Shown here: piece by piece, positions 7,873-16,400 of the stretch
Position numbering within the stretch: position 1 is the stretch's first letter
Layout of the letters: every line of letters starts with the position of its first letter
Made by a program: the position numbers and the translations under genes
NCBI GenBank assembly: GCA_009691855.1
Contig: SIAI01000001.1
Coordinates: 62,001-126,000 of the forward strand
DNA: 64,000 nucleotides
Direction: 5' to 3'
DNA from: Planctomycetota bacterium
GTDB taxonomy: Bacteria > Planctomycetota > UBA1135 > GCA-002686595
Notes under the pieces: model-generated
Seen by the model: only the letters and a program-made list of their open reading frames with translations
Databases searched by the model: none
Told to the model about the DNA's origin: nothing

Positions 7873-10800
7873 ATGGCCGATTCCGATAGCGCGACGCAAC
7901 TCTTCCTAGGCTGGCTGGAGGAGCACGAGCGCGGCGGGGGCGCGCCCTTCGCCGCGCTGTGCGCCGCGCGTCCTGAGTTCGGTGCACGGATGGAGGAGCT
8001 GCGCGCTGCCCACGCGCGCGCGCAGCGGCTGCTCGCCTCCGGCGCCGAGGCTGGGGCGCTGCCCGCCGAGCCCGCACAACTCGCGGGCACGCGCTACGAG
8101 CTGCGCGGCGAGATCGCGCGCGGCGGGATGGGCGCGATCCTCGAGGCCTATGACCCGAGCCTGCGGCGTACGATCGCGATGAAGGTGGTGCGCCCCGGGC
8201 GCGGCGGACGCGTACGACCTTCGACGCGCGTCGAGCGCGCGCGGCACCACAGCCGGTTGCTGGCCGAGGCGCAGGTGCTGGCCCAGCTCGACCACCCAGG
8301 TGTGGTGGCGATCCACGAGGTCGGCGAGGACGCGCACGGGCGCGCCTTTTTCACCATGAAGCGCGTGCAGGGCCACGACTTCGAGGTCGTGATCCGCGCC
8401 CTCCACGCCGGCGACCAGACCTGGCGTCTGCCACGCGCGGTAGGCGTGTTGATTCGCGTCTGCGACGCGATCGCCTACGCGCACTCGAAGGGCGTGATCC
8501 ACCGCGACCTGAAGCCCGCCAACGTGATGGTCGGGGACTTCGGCGAGGTTTTCGTGATGGACTGGGGCCTGGCGAAGGTCGTGGGCGGCGTTGCCCTGCC
8601 GGCCACGCTCTCCGCGGAGGATGGTCCGCCGCCGGCGCTGCCCGCGCGGGAGGTGCGCACCGATCGCGCGCGGGCCACCCCCGCTGGCGCGCCGCTGGCC
8701 ACGCAGCACGGTACGGTGCTGGGCACGCCCGGCTACTTGTCGCCCGAGCAGGCGCGCGGCGAGATCGAGCAGCTCGACGCGCGCAGCGACGTGTACGCGA
8801 TCGGGGCCATGTTGTACCACCTGCTCGCCGGCCGCCCGCCGTACGCGGACAGCGGCGAGAGCGGGGCCGAGCTGGTGGCCGCCACCTGCGCTGGACCGCC
8901 GCCACCGCTGTCTCGGGTCGCGTCCGACGCGCCCGAGGAGCTGGTGGCGGTCGCCGAGAAGGCCATGGCGCGTCAAACCGTGGCGCGCTACGCGAACGCG
9001 CAGGCGCTGGCCGAGGACCTGCACGCCTGGCGCGAGGGCCGCGTCGTGCGCGCGCACCGCTCGGGGGCCTGGATCGAGCTCGAGAAGTGGGTCGGCCGCA
9101 ACCGCGGCGTCGCGGCGCTCGTCGCCCTGCTGGGGCTCGGCGTGTTGGCGACGGGCTGGATCCAGGCAGTGGGAAAGCGCGCGCTCGAGAGTTCACGCGC
9201 CGAGACCGGGGTGCGCGCCGCCGAGCTACGCCGGGAGGACGCCTACAACCGCATCGCGCTGGCCAGCGCGGCCTTCACCAACGGCGACATCGGCCACGCG
9301 CGCGAGCTCCTGGCCGGCTGTCCGCCCGACCTGCGCGGCTGGGAGTGGCGGCACCTGCTGCGCGAGTCGGACACCAGCGCGCGCGTGCTGCGCGTGGCGA
9401 ACCTGGATCTCAAGAGCGCGTGCGTGCTGGCCGACGGTCGCACGCTGCTCACCGCCGGCAGCGGGGCGCCGACGCGCATCCAGCTATGGGATCTCGAGAG
9501 CGGAACGCCGCAGCGCGCGCTCGAACTGCCCGCCGGCGAGGCCATCAACAACGTGAGCTTCTCGGGCGACGGCGCGCTGCTGGCCGCCTTCACGAGTATC
9601 GGCCACCTGCGTCTGTGGGACACGCACAGCTGGGAGGCCCGGCCGAGCCTGGACTCTCGCCTGCACGGCTGGCACGGCGTGAACTTCGCACCGCACGGCG
9701 CGCGGCTTGCCGCCTACGGGACGGAGGGCGTGCAGCTGTGGGACGTGGAGCAGGGGACCTTGCTCGCGCTGCTCTCCGCGCAGCAGCAGGACATCGCCGA
9801 CGTCGCCTGGTCTGCGGACGGGACGCGCCTCCACGCTGCGTCCTGGGACGGCAGCGTCAGCGTGTGGGCTGCCGATTCGCAGCAGCTGGTGCGCGTGCTG
9901 CACGACTCGTCCGCGCGCATGCAACAGATCGAGTGCAGCCCCGACGGGCGCTGGCTGGCGGGCGGGGACTGGGACTCGCGCTTCTGGATCTGGGATGCGC
10001 GCACGCTGGAGGTCGTGCACCGCTCCGACCGCCTCGGTGGCTACGTCCTGGCCCTGGCCTGGAGCCCCGACTCGAGCTTGCTCGCGGTGGGCGGCAAGGG
10101 CGTGGTCGTGCAGCTCTTCGAAGCCACGGACTGGGAGTGCGTCGGGCGCCTCGTCGGCCACGCCGCGAGCGTGCAGACCCTGGCCTTCACGCCTGACGGG
10201 AGCACGATCGTCAGCGCTTGTGCGCTGGGCTCGGTGCGCCTGTGGGACCTCGCGCGCCTGGACTGGCGCACGCTGTACCGCGCAGACGGCAGCGAACCGG
10301 CGGCGGAGATCGCCTTCTCCGCCGACCCCACGCGCGCGGCGGTGGGCTGGACGCACGGCGAGATCGAGATCTGGAACACCGTGGCGCGCACGCGCGAGCG
10401 GCGTGTGGACAGCGGCGCGCGCATCCGCCACCTGGACTGGTCGCGCGACGGCGCGCTGTTCGCGGTCGCGGACTGGTCGCGCGACCTGCTGCTGCTCGAC
10501 GCGCAGGACGGGAGCCTGCGCCGGCGCATTGCGCTTGCCGAGCCGACCGAGGTGCACATCGATCCCGCCGGCAAGCGCCTCGCGGCCTGCGCCCAGGATG
10601 CGCATCTGCGCGTATGGGCGCTGACCACGGGCGAGCTCCTGTGGGACGTGCCCGTGCCCTGCGTCGAGCGCGGCTGGCCGGGGAACCTTTTCGGCGCCAG
10701 CTGGTCCGCCGACGGACGCGAGCTGGTTTCCAGCACCTTCGACGGTCGCATCCAGGTGCGCGACGCGGCCACCGGCGCGCTGCGCCGCGAGGTGCTCCAT

Positions 10801-11178
10801 CCCGGGCGGATCTTCGCCCACTTCTGCGCCGACGGAGGCCACATCCTGGCCTCCTCGTATTCGGGCAACACAGGGCTGGAGCTGCTCGACGCCGCCAGCC
10901 TTGCACCGCTGTGGAGGAGTCCGCCGACGAATCACGCCTGGCCGGCGCTCGCGCCCGACTGCCAGCGCGTTTTCAGCGCGAACTGGCTGGGGTATCTCGG
11001 CGTGTGGGACGCGCGCACGGGACACCTGGTGACCGAGATCGAGGGCCCACCGCCGGGCAACCCGCGTCTGGGCGTCGCGCCCGACGGTTCGTGCGTCGTG
11101 CTCGCGGTCGGCAAGAACCTGCGCTTCTTCCGCGCCGACGCGCCTGACGGCGAAGCCGCGCCTCAGCACAACAGATAA
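7873..11178 (+). CDS. membrane Ser/Thr protein kinase with C-terminal WD40 propellers
   Basis: An 1101-residue Hanks-type kinase. The P-loop is GEIARGGMGAI (79-89), the ATP-orienting Lys is in IAMKVV (Lys104), and the catalytic loop is HRDLKPAN (210-217). The magnesium loop reads DWG (230-232) instead of DFG, a common bacterial variant. The activation-loop end GTPGYLSPEQARG is clear. A single transmembrane helix (about 412-432) separates the cytoplasmic kinase from a large, presumably extracytoplasmic, WD40 region (about 490-1095; repeated VRLWDL- and IQLWDLE-like blade ends). It is probably co-transcribed with the sigma factor upstream and could sense a ligand through the propeller and phosphorylate that regulator. 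Its end overlaps the convergent DinB-fold gene by 16 bases. Confidence 0.93.
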   Translation: MADSDSATQLFLGWLEEHERGGGAPFAALCAARPEFGARMEELRAAHARAQRLLASGAEAGALPAEPAQLAGTRYELRGEIARGGMGAILEAYDPSLRRTIAMKVVRPGRGGRVRPSTRVERARHHSRLLAEAQVLAQLDHPGVVAIHEVGEDAHGRAFFTMKRVQGHDFEVVIRALHAGDQTWRLPRAVGVLIRVCDAIAYAHSKGVIHRDLKPANVMVGDFGEVFVMDWGLAKVVGGVALPATLSAEDGPPPALPAREVRTDRARATPAGAPLATQHGTVLGTPGYLSPEQARGEIEQLDARSDVYAIGAMLYHLLAGRPPYADSGESGAELVAATCAGPPPPLSRVASDAPEELVAVAEKAMARQTVARYANAQALAEDLHAWREGRVVRAHRSGAWIELEKWVGRNRGVAALVALLGLGVLATGWIQAVGKRALESSRAETGVRAAELRREDAYNRIALASAAFTNGDIGHARELLAGCPPDLRGWEWRHLLRESDTSARVLRVANLDLKSACVLADGRTLLTAGSGAPTRIQLWDLESGTPQRALELPAGEAINNVSFSGDGALLAAFTSIGHLRLWDTHSWEARPSLDSRLHGWHGVNFAPHGARLAAYGTEGVQLWDVEQGTLLALLSAQQQDIADVAWSADGTRLHAASWDGSVSVWAADSQQLVRVLHDSSARMQQIECSPDGRWLAGGDWDSRFWIWDARTLEVVHRSDRLGGYVLALAWSPDSSLLAVGGKGVVVQLFEATDWECVGRLVGHAASVQTLAFTPDGSTIVSACALGSVRLWDLARLDWRTLYRADGSEPAAEIAFSADPTRAAVGWTHGEIEIWNTVARTRERRVDSGARIRHLDWSRDGALFAVADWSRDLLLLDAQDGSLRRRIALAEPTEVHIDPAGKRLAACAQDAHLRVWALTTGELLWDVPVPCVERGWPGNLFGASWSADGRELVSSTFDGRIQVRDAATGALRREVLHPGRIFAHFCADGGHILASSYSGNTGLELLDAASLAPLWRSPPTNHAWPALAPDCQRVFSANWLGYLGVWDARTGHLVTEIEGPPPGNPRLGVAPDGSCVVLAVGKNLRFFRADAPDGEAAPQHNR

Positions 11179-11714
11179 CGCTCGCTCAGCACGCGCCGGT
11201 GGTGGCGCTCGTGTCCGCCCAGGATGTAGGGGAAGGCGCACACCACGAAGGGGTTGTCGGAGGCCGTGCCCGTGCGCTCCCAGGCCGCCGCATCGAGGCC
11301 GCGGAAGAAGCGCAGGCTTGCCGCGCGCAGGTGCGCGAGCTCGTCCACCAGGTCCGCCAGCGTGCGCCGGTCGGAGCCCGAGGCGGCCACGTAGTCGTCC
11401 TGCTCGAAGCCGGCCAGCGGCGTCGGGTCGCCGCGCGCCATGCGCAGCGCGCGATAGGCGAACACGCGTTCGGCGTCGATCAGGTGCCCGACGATCTCCT
11501 TCACGCTCCACTTGCCGCTGGCGTAGCGGTGCGCGCCGCGCGCCTCGCCGAAGCGCGCCAGCAGCGCGCGCGTCTCCTCCAGCCCGCGCTCCAGCACGCC
11601 CAGCGGCTCGTCCTCGGGCACGAGATCGATGTAGGCGAAGTAGTAGGCGCCGACCTCGCCGGGACGCGGATGGCGGACGAGCGGGGAAGCCGGAGCGCTG
11701 GCAGCGGGAGTCAT
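11163..11714 (-). CDS. DinB-superfamily (DinB/YfiT-like) protein
   Basis: The 183-residue product has the four-helix DinB-fold pattern. A metal-ligand His lies in KWSVKEIVGHLIDAERVFAYR and a C-terminal His cluster in GGHERHHRRVLSERYL. Proteins of this fold bind a divalent metal and often act as thiol-dependent transferases or detoxification enzymes; the substrate cannot be read from sequence. ATG 11714 is preferred over an upstream GTG. If this is a thiol transferase, the bacilliredoxin-like gene at 15752 would be a suggestive partner, but that is speculation. Confidence 0.78.
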   Translation of the reverse strand: MTPAASAPASPLVRHPRPGEVGAYYFAYIDLVPEDEPLGVLERGLEETRALLARFGEARGAHRYASGKWSVKEIVGHLIDAERVFAYRALRMARGDPTPLAGFEQDDYVAASGSDRRTLADLVDELAHLRAASLRFFRGLDAAAWERTGTASDNPFVVCAFPYILGGHERHHRRVLSERYLLC

Positions 11715-11765
11715 GGGCTCGATTCTCCGCGCTCTTCCAGGGCCCACAAGGCCCGACTTGTATGG

Positions 11766-11931
11766 CTAGTGGTGTGATTCACGCACAGAGGCCTTTGTCC
11801 CGGGCCGCCTGCGCCCGCCGCGGCGTTGCGCCTTCTCCGAGACTTGCAACGAAGTCGCGTCGGCGGCGCGCCTTGCGGCGAACACAGGCGACCTCGGGAT
11901 AAAGGCCCCTGTGCGTGAATCACACCACTAG
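11766..11931 (+). repeat. long palindromic repeat, copy 1 (~166 bp)
   Basis: The element begins CTAGTGGTGTGATTCACGCA and ends with the reverse complement of the same. The outer 23 bases of both arms are identical and the pairing continues with about 85 % identity for ~65 bases per arm. The core contains GGCGTTGCGCCT and GGCGCGCCTTGC, shared with the copies at 31888 and 63879. Its right-hand CTAG supplies the TAG stop of the rhomboid gene. No protein is encoded. Confidence 0.9.
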
Positions 11932-12752
11932 TGGAGCGCGATCGACCAGCCCAGCGCCAAGAGCAGCACGCAAACGAGCGCGCAGGCGAGCTGGACGCCG
12001 TGGCTCTCGATGCGCGCACGGGGCAAGGAGGCCATGCCCGCCCCCAGGATCAGGCCCCACAGCAACCCGAACACGTGCGCCAGCACGTCGATGTTGTTGA
12101 CCGACTGCACCTCGCCCACGCCCAGGTACAAGAGGAACACGAACGCGCCGCCGAGGGGCGCGAAGCGCCGCGTCTCGTGCTCCTTCAACAGGTGCCGCGT
12201 GCGCGCCTCCGAGCCGCACAACAGGCCCACCGCGCCGAAGACCGCGGTCGAGGCGCCGATCGAAAAGTGTCCCGCCGGCTGGATCCAGGCGTTGGTCAGG
12301 TTGCCGAGCACGCCGGTCAGCAGCATCGCCAGGGCGCCGATGCCGCCGCCCAAGGCGTGAAACCACAGGTAGCCGAACAGCGCGCCGAACAGGAGGTTCG
12401 ACAGGAGGTGCGGCACGTCGGCGTGCAGCGTCAGCGCGGTCAGCGTGCGCGCCAGCTCGCCGCCGCGCACGGCCTCGGAGAGCGAGCCGCCAAGCCGTTG
12501 CCAGCCCAGCCCCCCGGCGTCGCCCCAGGCCAGCAGCGTGAGCGCGCTGACCACCAGCGCGCAGGCCGCCAGGCCGCTGCGCGCGAAGGGCGCCGCCGGC
12601 GGCAGCGCGCGGCGCAGGCGAAAGCCCTTGTTCTCCTCCTCGTAGCGCCGCAGCTGCTCGCGCGCGGCCTCTGCCCAGTGCTCCTCGACCTGCAGGCTGA
12701 ACTCGCCGAGGTCCTCGAGCTCGAAAAACGGGATCGACTGGCTGTTCAGCAC
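11928..12752 (-). CDS. rhomboid-family intramembrane serine protease
   Basis: A 274-residue (as annotated) membrane protein with a soluble N-terminal part (EEHWAEAAREQLRRYEEEN) and about six to seven helices. The catalytic Ser168 is in GASTAVFG and the His226 in DVLAHVFGLLWG; LTLHADVPHLLSN is the usual loop motif. GTG 12752 is the first usable start. However, family-like sequence continues upstream in frame (VFRSRQARASRERAL) to the sodC end, with no ATG, GTG or TTG, so the true start may be a rare codon or be altered. The stop codon lies in the adjacent palindromic repeat. Confidence 0.87.
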   Translation of the reverse strand: MLNSQSIPFFELEDLGEFSLQVEEHWAEAAREQLRRYEEENKGFRLRRALPPAAPFARSGLAACALVVSALTLLAWGDAGGLGWQRLGGSLSEAVRGGELARTLTALTLHADVPHLLSNLLFGALFGYLWFHALGGGIGALAMLLTGVLGNLTNAWIQPAGHFSIGASTAVFGAVGLLCGSEARTRHLLKEHETRRFAPLGGAFVFLLYLGVGEVQSVNNIDVLAHVFGLLWGLILGAGMASLPRARIESHGVQLACALVCVLLLALGWSIALH

Positions 12753-12811
12753 CAGGGCGCGCTCGCGGGAGGCGCGCGCCTGGCGCGAACGGAAGACCTC
12801 GACGAAGGCTC

Positions 12812-13375
12812 CTACTGGATCACCCCGCAGGCGATGCGGCCGCCGGCGTTGCCCGTGGGCTGCGTGACGAGGTCGTCCACGCCGGCATGCACGATCAGCG
12901 CGCGGCCGCGCACCGAGTTCGGGCCGTCGGCCACGGTCAGCTCGGACATGAGCAGCACGTGACGCCCCTCGCCCTGCTCGTCGACCCAGAAGTTGCCGAG
13001 GTCGCCGCAGTGGTGCTCGGGCGCTTGCGGCGAGCCGTGGTTCTTCGCCAAGGGATTGAAGTGCCCGCCGGCCGAGCTCGCGTCGGGGGCCGAGCAGTCG
13101 CCCTTCTCGTGTACGTGTACCGCGTGCCAGCCGGGCGGCGCGTGGTGCACCTCGATCTCGATCAGCACGCCACCCTGCTGCTCTCTGAAGCTGGCCGTGC
13201 CGCTGAGCATCGCGCTGGAACGCGCCTCGAGCGTGGCGTTGGCGCGCGCGCCGCCGGCCGCGTGGGCGTGGGCCTTGGCCTCGGCGGAGTGCGACGAGTC
13301 CGTCGCATGCACGAAGATACAGCCGGTGAAGAACAGCGAAGCGAGCACGGAGCTCGCGAGCAGCGGGTGGCGCAT
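12812..13375 (-). CDS. sodC: copper/zinc superoxide dismutase, lipoprotein
   Basis: A 187-residue periplasmic Cu,Zn superoxide dismutase that dismutates superoxide to peroxide and oxygen. Copper and zinc ligands are visible in WHAVHVHEKGDCS, AGGHFNP, KNHGSPQAPEHHCGDLGN and ALIVHAGVDD, with the C-terminal GNAGGRIACGVIQ. The leader ends in lipobox FTGC, so it is membrane-anchored. MRHP (13375) is preferred over an ATG four codons upstream because it gives the compact lipoprotein leader. The stop lies directly upstream of rhomboid-like coding sequence, suggesting co-transcription. Confidence 0.94.
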   Translation of the reverse strand: MRHPLLASSVLASLFFTGCIFVHATDSSHSAEAKAHAHAAGGARANATLEARSSAMLSGTASFREQQGGVLIEIEVHHAPPGWHAVHVHEKGDCSAPDASSAGGHFNPLAKNHGSPQAPEHHCGDLGNFWVDEQGEGRHVLLMSELTVADGPNSVRGRALIVHAGVDDLVTQPTGNAGGRIACGVIQ

Positions 13376-13496
13376 GGAGGAGGGCATTCGGGGTTCGGTG
13401 CTGGCGTCAGGCGGAGCGCAGTGCGCTCGCGCGAGTCTACCGGCCGCCCGCGGCGCCTTCCAACGCGTCGCGCACTCGCTACGCTGCGGCGCCAGC

Positions 13497-14702
13497 ATGG
13501 CTGCCGAACGTCCCAGCGCCTCGCCCCTCGTCCCGGTGCTGGGCTTCACCGGCCTGTCGAGCTTCGCGGCCGGCACGGCCACGCTGAGCATCTTCTTCGT
13601 CACCGAGAAGCCGCCCTACTCGTTCACGGCGGTGCAGCAGTACGCGCTGGCGCTCGTGGTGGGCGTGACCTACACGCTCGGCGCGCTGGGCGCCGGCCGC
13701 GTGCGGCGCGCGTGCTCGTCGCGCGGTGTTCCGGCGCGCGCGTTCCTGGCGCTGCTGTCGCTGGCCTTGGCCGCGCTGGCTTGCCTGCCGCTCGCGCTGC
13801 GCACGGACGCGGCGGTGTTCGTGTTGTTGGGCGTGTATGCGCCGTTGACCGGGCTCTTCTGGCCGCTGGTCGAGGGCTACGTCTCGGGCGGAAGACGGGG
13901 CGCCGAGCTGCGCTCGGCGATGGGGCGCTTCAACGTCACCTGGAGCGTCACGCTGTTGCCCTCGTTCCTGTGCATCCCGCCGCTCTTGCGCCAGTCCGCG
14001 GGCGCGGTGTTCGCGGCCGTGGCGCTGACGCACCTCGTCAGCCTGGCGTTCCTATTCGCCCTGGGCCGCGAGCCGGGCGCGCACGAGGACGAAGCCCACG
14101 CGGTCCCGCCGCGCTATGGCGAGCTCCTGCGCGTGCACCGCGTGCTGCACGCCATGAGCTACCTGGTGATGTACGCGCTCTCGCCCTTCCTGCCGGCGCT
14201 GCTCGCGCGCCTAGGCCTCGAGGGCGGAGCGGCGAGCCTGTTCGCCGCGCTGTGGCTGGCCGCGCGCGTGCTGGGCTTCTTGCTGCTGGAGCGTTGGCAC
14301 GGCTGGCACGGACGCTGGTCGGTGGCCGTGGTGGGGGCGCTGCTGGTGCTGGGCGGCTTCGGCGCGGTGCTGCTCGCGCCGGGGCTCGGCGCGCACGCGC
14401 TCATCGTCGTGGCCGCGGCGCTGTGCCTGTTCGGCTTCGGCCTCGCCGCGCTGTACACCGCCGCGCTGTACTACGCCTTCGAGGTCGGCGGCAGCGACGG
14501 CGGCGCCGCGCACGAGGCGCTGGTCGGGCTGGGCTACTCGATCGGGCCGAGCTGCGGTCTGGCGGTGTGCGCGCTCGAGCGCGCGGGCACGATCCAGGCA
14601 GAGCAGCGCGACGGCGTGCTGCTGGCGGGGATCACCGTGCTGTGCTGCCTGGGCGCGCTCTACGCCTGGCGCCACCGGCGCGCGCCCTCAGCCGCCGCGT
14701 AG
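13497..14702 (+). CDS. MFS-type transporter
   Basis: A 401-residue polytopic protein with about 11-12 hydrophobic helices, starting ...LGFTGLSSFAAGTATLSIFFVTEK. The central charged loop (ALGREPGAHEDEAHAVPP) divides two six-helix halves, as in the major facilitator superfamily. Charged loops such as RRGAELRSAMGRFN follow helix 4. The substrate is unknown. It is divergent from sodC and its end overlaps the convergent oleD by about 15 bases. Confidence 0.78.
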   Translation: MAAERPSASPLVPVLGFTGLSSFAAGTATLSIFFVTEKPPYSFTAVQQYALALVVGVTYTLGALGAGRVRRACSSRGVPARAFLALLSLALAALACLPLALRTDAAVFVLLGVYAPLTGLFWPLVEGYVSGGRRGAELRSAMGRFNVTWSVTLLPSFLCIPPLLRQSAGAVFAAVALTHLVSLAFLFALGREPGAHEDEAHAVPPRYGELLRVHRVLHAMSYLVMYALSPFLPALLARLGLEGGAASLFAALWLAARVLGFLLLERWHGWHGRWSVAVVGALLVLGGFGAVLLAPGLGAHALIVVAAALCLFGFGLAALYTAALYYAFEVGGSDGGAAHEALVGLGYSIGPSCGLAVCALERAGTIQAEQRDGVLLAGITVLCCLGALYAWRHRRAPSAAA

Positions 14703-15677
14703 CAGCGCCACCAGCCGCGCCGTCGCCTCGGCGGTCGAGACGCGCTCGCGGTAGCCGAGCTCGCGCTCGAGGGCGGCGATCGAGTAGGAGTGGTCGCAGG
14801 CCAGCTGCAGAGCGAGGAAGCGCGTCATCGGCGGCTCGCCCGCGCGGCGCGCGAGCTTCCAGGCGAGCTCGCACGCGGCGCCGAGGGCGTAGGCGCTGGC
14901 GCGCGAGATGCGCTTCGTCGGCGCGGGGATGCCGGCCTGCGTGAACAGCTCGGCCAGCCACGGCCACAGCTCGACCGGCTCCTTTTGCGCCACGAAGTAC
15001 GCGCGTCCGGCGCAGCTCGCGCCGGGCTCCAGGCGTTCGAGCGCGTCGGCGTGGGCCACGGCCGCGTTCTCGATCCAGGTGAAGCTGATCTGGTTGTGGC
15101 CGCCGCCGACGATCGCGAGCTCGCCCGCGCGCGCGCGCGCCACCAGGCGCGGCAGGACCTGCGCGTCGCCGGGACCGAGGATCAGGTGCGGACGCAGCGC
15201 CAGCGTCGCCAGGCGCGGGCCGTTCGCCGCCAGGACCTCGCGCTCGGCAAGGGCCTTGGTCTCGGGATACGCGGCGAGGTAGCGGCGCGGGTAGGGCAGC
15301 GACTCGTCCGCGCCGCGGTGGTTCCTGCCGTCGAAGACCACGCTCGGGCTGCTGGTGTGCACCAGGCGCGCGACGCCGTGCGTCTTGCACGCGGCCACGA
15401 CCGCGCGCGTGCCCTCGACGTTGGTGCGCACGAAGTCGCCGCGCGCACCGGATAGCCGCGTGAGCGCGGCGCTGTGCACGACCGCGTCCTGGCCCTGCAC
15501 GGCGCGCTCGACGTGCTCGGCGTTGCGCAGGTCGCAGGTCAGCGTGCGCACGCCGAGCGCGTCGAGCTCGGGCGAGGGCCGGCGGCTGGCCGAGCGCACC
15601 GTGTGCCCGCGCGCCAGGAGCTCGGCCACGACCGCGCGCCCGAGGAAGCCGTTGCCGCCGGTGACGAGGACCTTCAC
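14688..15677 (-). CDS. oleD: OleD-like NAD(P)-dependent 2-alkyl-3-ketoacid reductase
   Basis: A 329-residue extended short-chain dehydrogenase. The nucleotide-binding GGNGFLG is at residues 7-13 and the catalytic YPETK at 137-141. The overall pattern (HTSSPSVVFDGRNHRGADESLPYP, LRPHLILGPGD) is that of 3-beta-HSD-type reductases, the family of OleD. In olefin biosynthesis OleD reduces the beta-keto acid made by OleA to a beta-hydroxy acid. The assignment rests on this family plus the nearby oleB and oleC. It is separated from oleC by a plus-strand ytxJ-like gene and two gene remnants. Alternative: an unrelated NAD-dependent epimerase. Confidence 0.8.
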   Translation of the reverse strand: MKVLVTGGNGFLGRAVVAELLARGHTVRSASRRPSPELDALGVRTLTCDLRNAEHVERAVQGQDAVVHSAALTRLSGARGDFVRTNVEGTRAVVAACKTHGVARLVHTSSPSVVFDGRNHRGADESLPYPRRYLAAYPETKALAEREVLAANGPRLATLALRPHLILGPGDAQVLPRLVARARAGELAIVGGGHNQISFTWIENAAVAHADALERLEPGASCAGRAYFVAQKEPVELWPWLAELFTQAGIPAPTKRISRASAYALGAACELAWKLARRAGEPPMTRFLALQLACDHSYSIAALERELGYRERVSTAEATARLVALLRGG

Positions 15678-15751
15678 GCGCGGCGGATTCTATCCGCCGC
15701 GCGAAGGTCACCTCTCCATCAGGAGTCGGCTGCCGTCGCTACACTCAGCCC

Positions 15752-16090
15752 ATGCCCGCGCGCCTCCGCACCGAAGCCGAACTCGTCGCCGCCTTCGCCG
15801 CCGACAGCTACCTGGTCCTCAAGCACTCCACGCGCTGCCCGATCTCCGCCGCCGCCTTCGCGCGCTACGAGCGCTGGTGTGCGGCCCATCCGGCCGTGGC
15901 CACCGGCTGGATCGACGTGCTCGAGGAGCGCGCGCTCGCGCAAGCCGTGGCCGTGCGCACCGGCATCCAGCACGAATCACCACAGGCGCTCCTGCTCGCC
16001 AAAGGCGTCGCACGCTGGTACGCCGCGCACGAGGCGATCCACGGCGCGAGCCTGGACGCGGCCTGCCTCACGGCAACTGCGCCAGGCTGA
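15752..16090 (+). CDS. ytxJ: YtxJ/BrxC-like monothiol bacilliredoxin
   Basis: A 112-residue thioredoxin-fold protein. The motif KHSTRCPIS (Cys29) corresponds to the TCPIS active site of YtxJ, and QHESPQALLL to the HESPQ segment that supplies the cis-proline. In Firmicutes such proteins reduce bacillithiolated proteins. The length matches the family. The gene is divergent from oleD (75 bases apart), and its end overlaps the VOC remnant on the other strand. It is the only visible hint that the organism may use bacillithiol or a similar thiol. Confidence 0.82.
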   Translation: MPARLRTEAELVAAFAADSYLVLKHSTRCPISAAAFARYERWCAAHPAVATGWIDVLEERALAQAVAVRTGIQHESPQALLLAKGVARWYAAHEAIHGASLDAACLTATAPG

Positions 16091-16256
16091 GCACGTTCCC
16101 GTCGGGGTCCTTGAACCACGCCACGCGCGCGCCGTCGGCGCAGGTCATGATCCCGCGCTCGTCCTGGCCGGGAAAGCCGAAGCGCTCGCAGCGCACGCCC
16201 GCCGTCGCCAGGCGCGTGAGCGCGGCCTCGATGTCGGCGACGTTCCAGCCCAGCAC
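16068..16256 (-). pseudogene. VOC/glyoxalase-fold gene remnant (C-terminal half)
   Basis: About 62 codons match the second half of a vicinal-oxygen-chelate protein: VLGWNVADIEAALTRL, then FGFPGQDERGIMTCADG and RVAWFKDPDGNVLSL. The N-terminal beta-alpha-beta unit is missing. Similarity stops abruptly at about 16257, where AraC-like coding sequence begins on the opposite strand. It could still be transcribed but cannot form a complete VOC module. Confidence 0.75.
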
Positions 16257-16258
16257 GG

Positions 16259-16378
16259 CGCAAGCGCTCGGTGACCGAGGTCGCGCTGGCGCTCGGCTAC
16301 GCGAGCACGAGCGCCTTCATCCACGCATTTCGCCGGCACATGGGGAAGACGCCGGCCCGCTACTTCACGGAGCGCTGA
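16259..16378 (+). pseudogene. AraC-family regulator remnant (last HTH helix)
   Basis: The plus frame reads RKRSVTEVALALGYASTSAF followed by IHAFRRHMGKTPARYF and a stop, the C-terminal end of an AraC/XylS DNA-binding domain. Everything N-terminal to the second helix-turn-helix is missing; the break coincides with the break of the VOC remnant. No start codon or ribosome binding site precedes it. Confidence 0.75.
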
Positions 16379-16400
16379 GCGCGCGCGGCTCCTGGCCGGC

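Noticed and set aside
14211-14675. Possible minus-strand protein inside the MFS gene
   Set aside because: No hydrophobic helices or motifs; the plus strand shows twelve-helix topology.
16145-16339. Minus-strand frame beginning MPAKCVDEGAR as an N-terminal extension of the VOC gene
   Set aside because: It is in a different frame from the VOC sequence and lies over AraC-like coding sequence; the VOC fragment has no intact start region.
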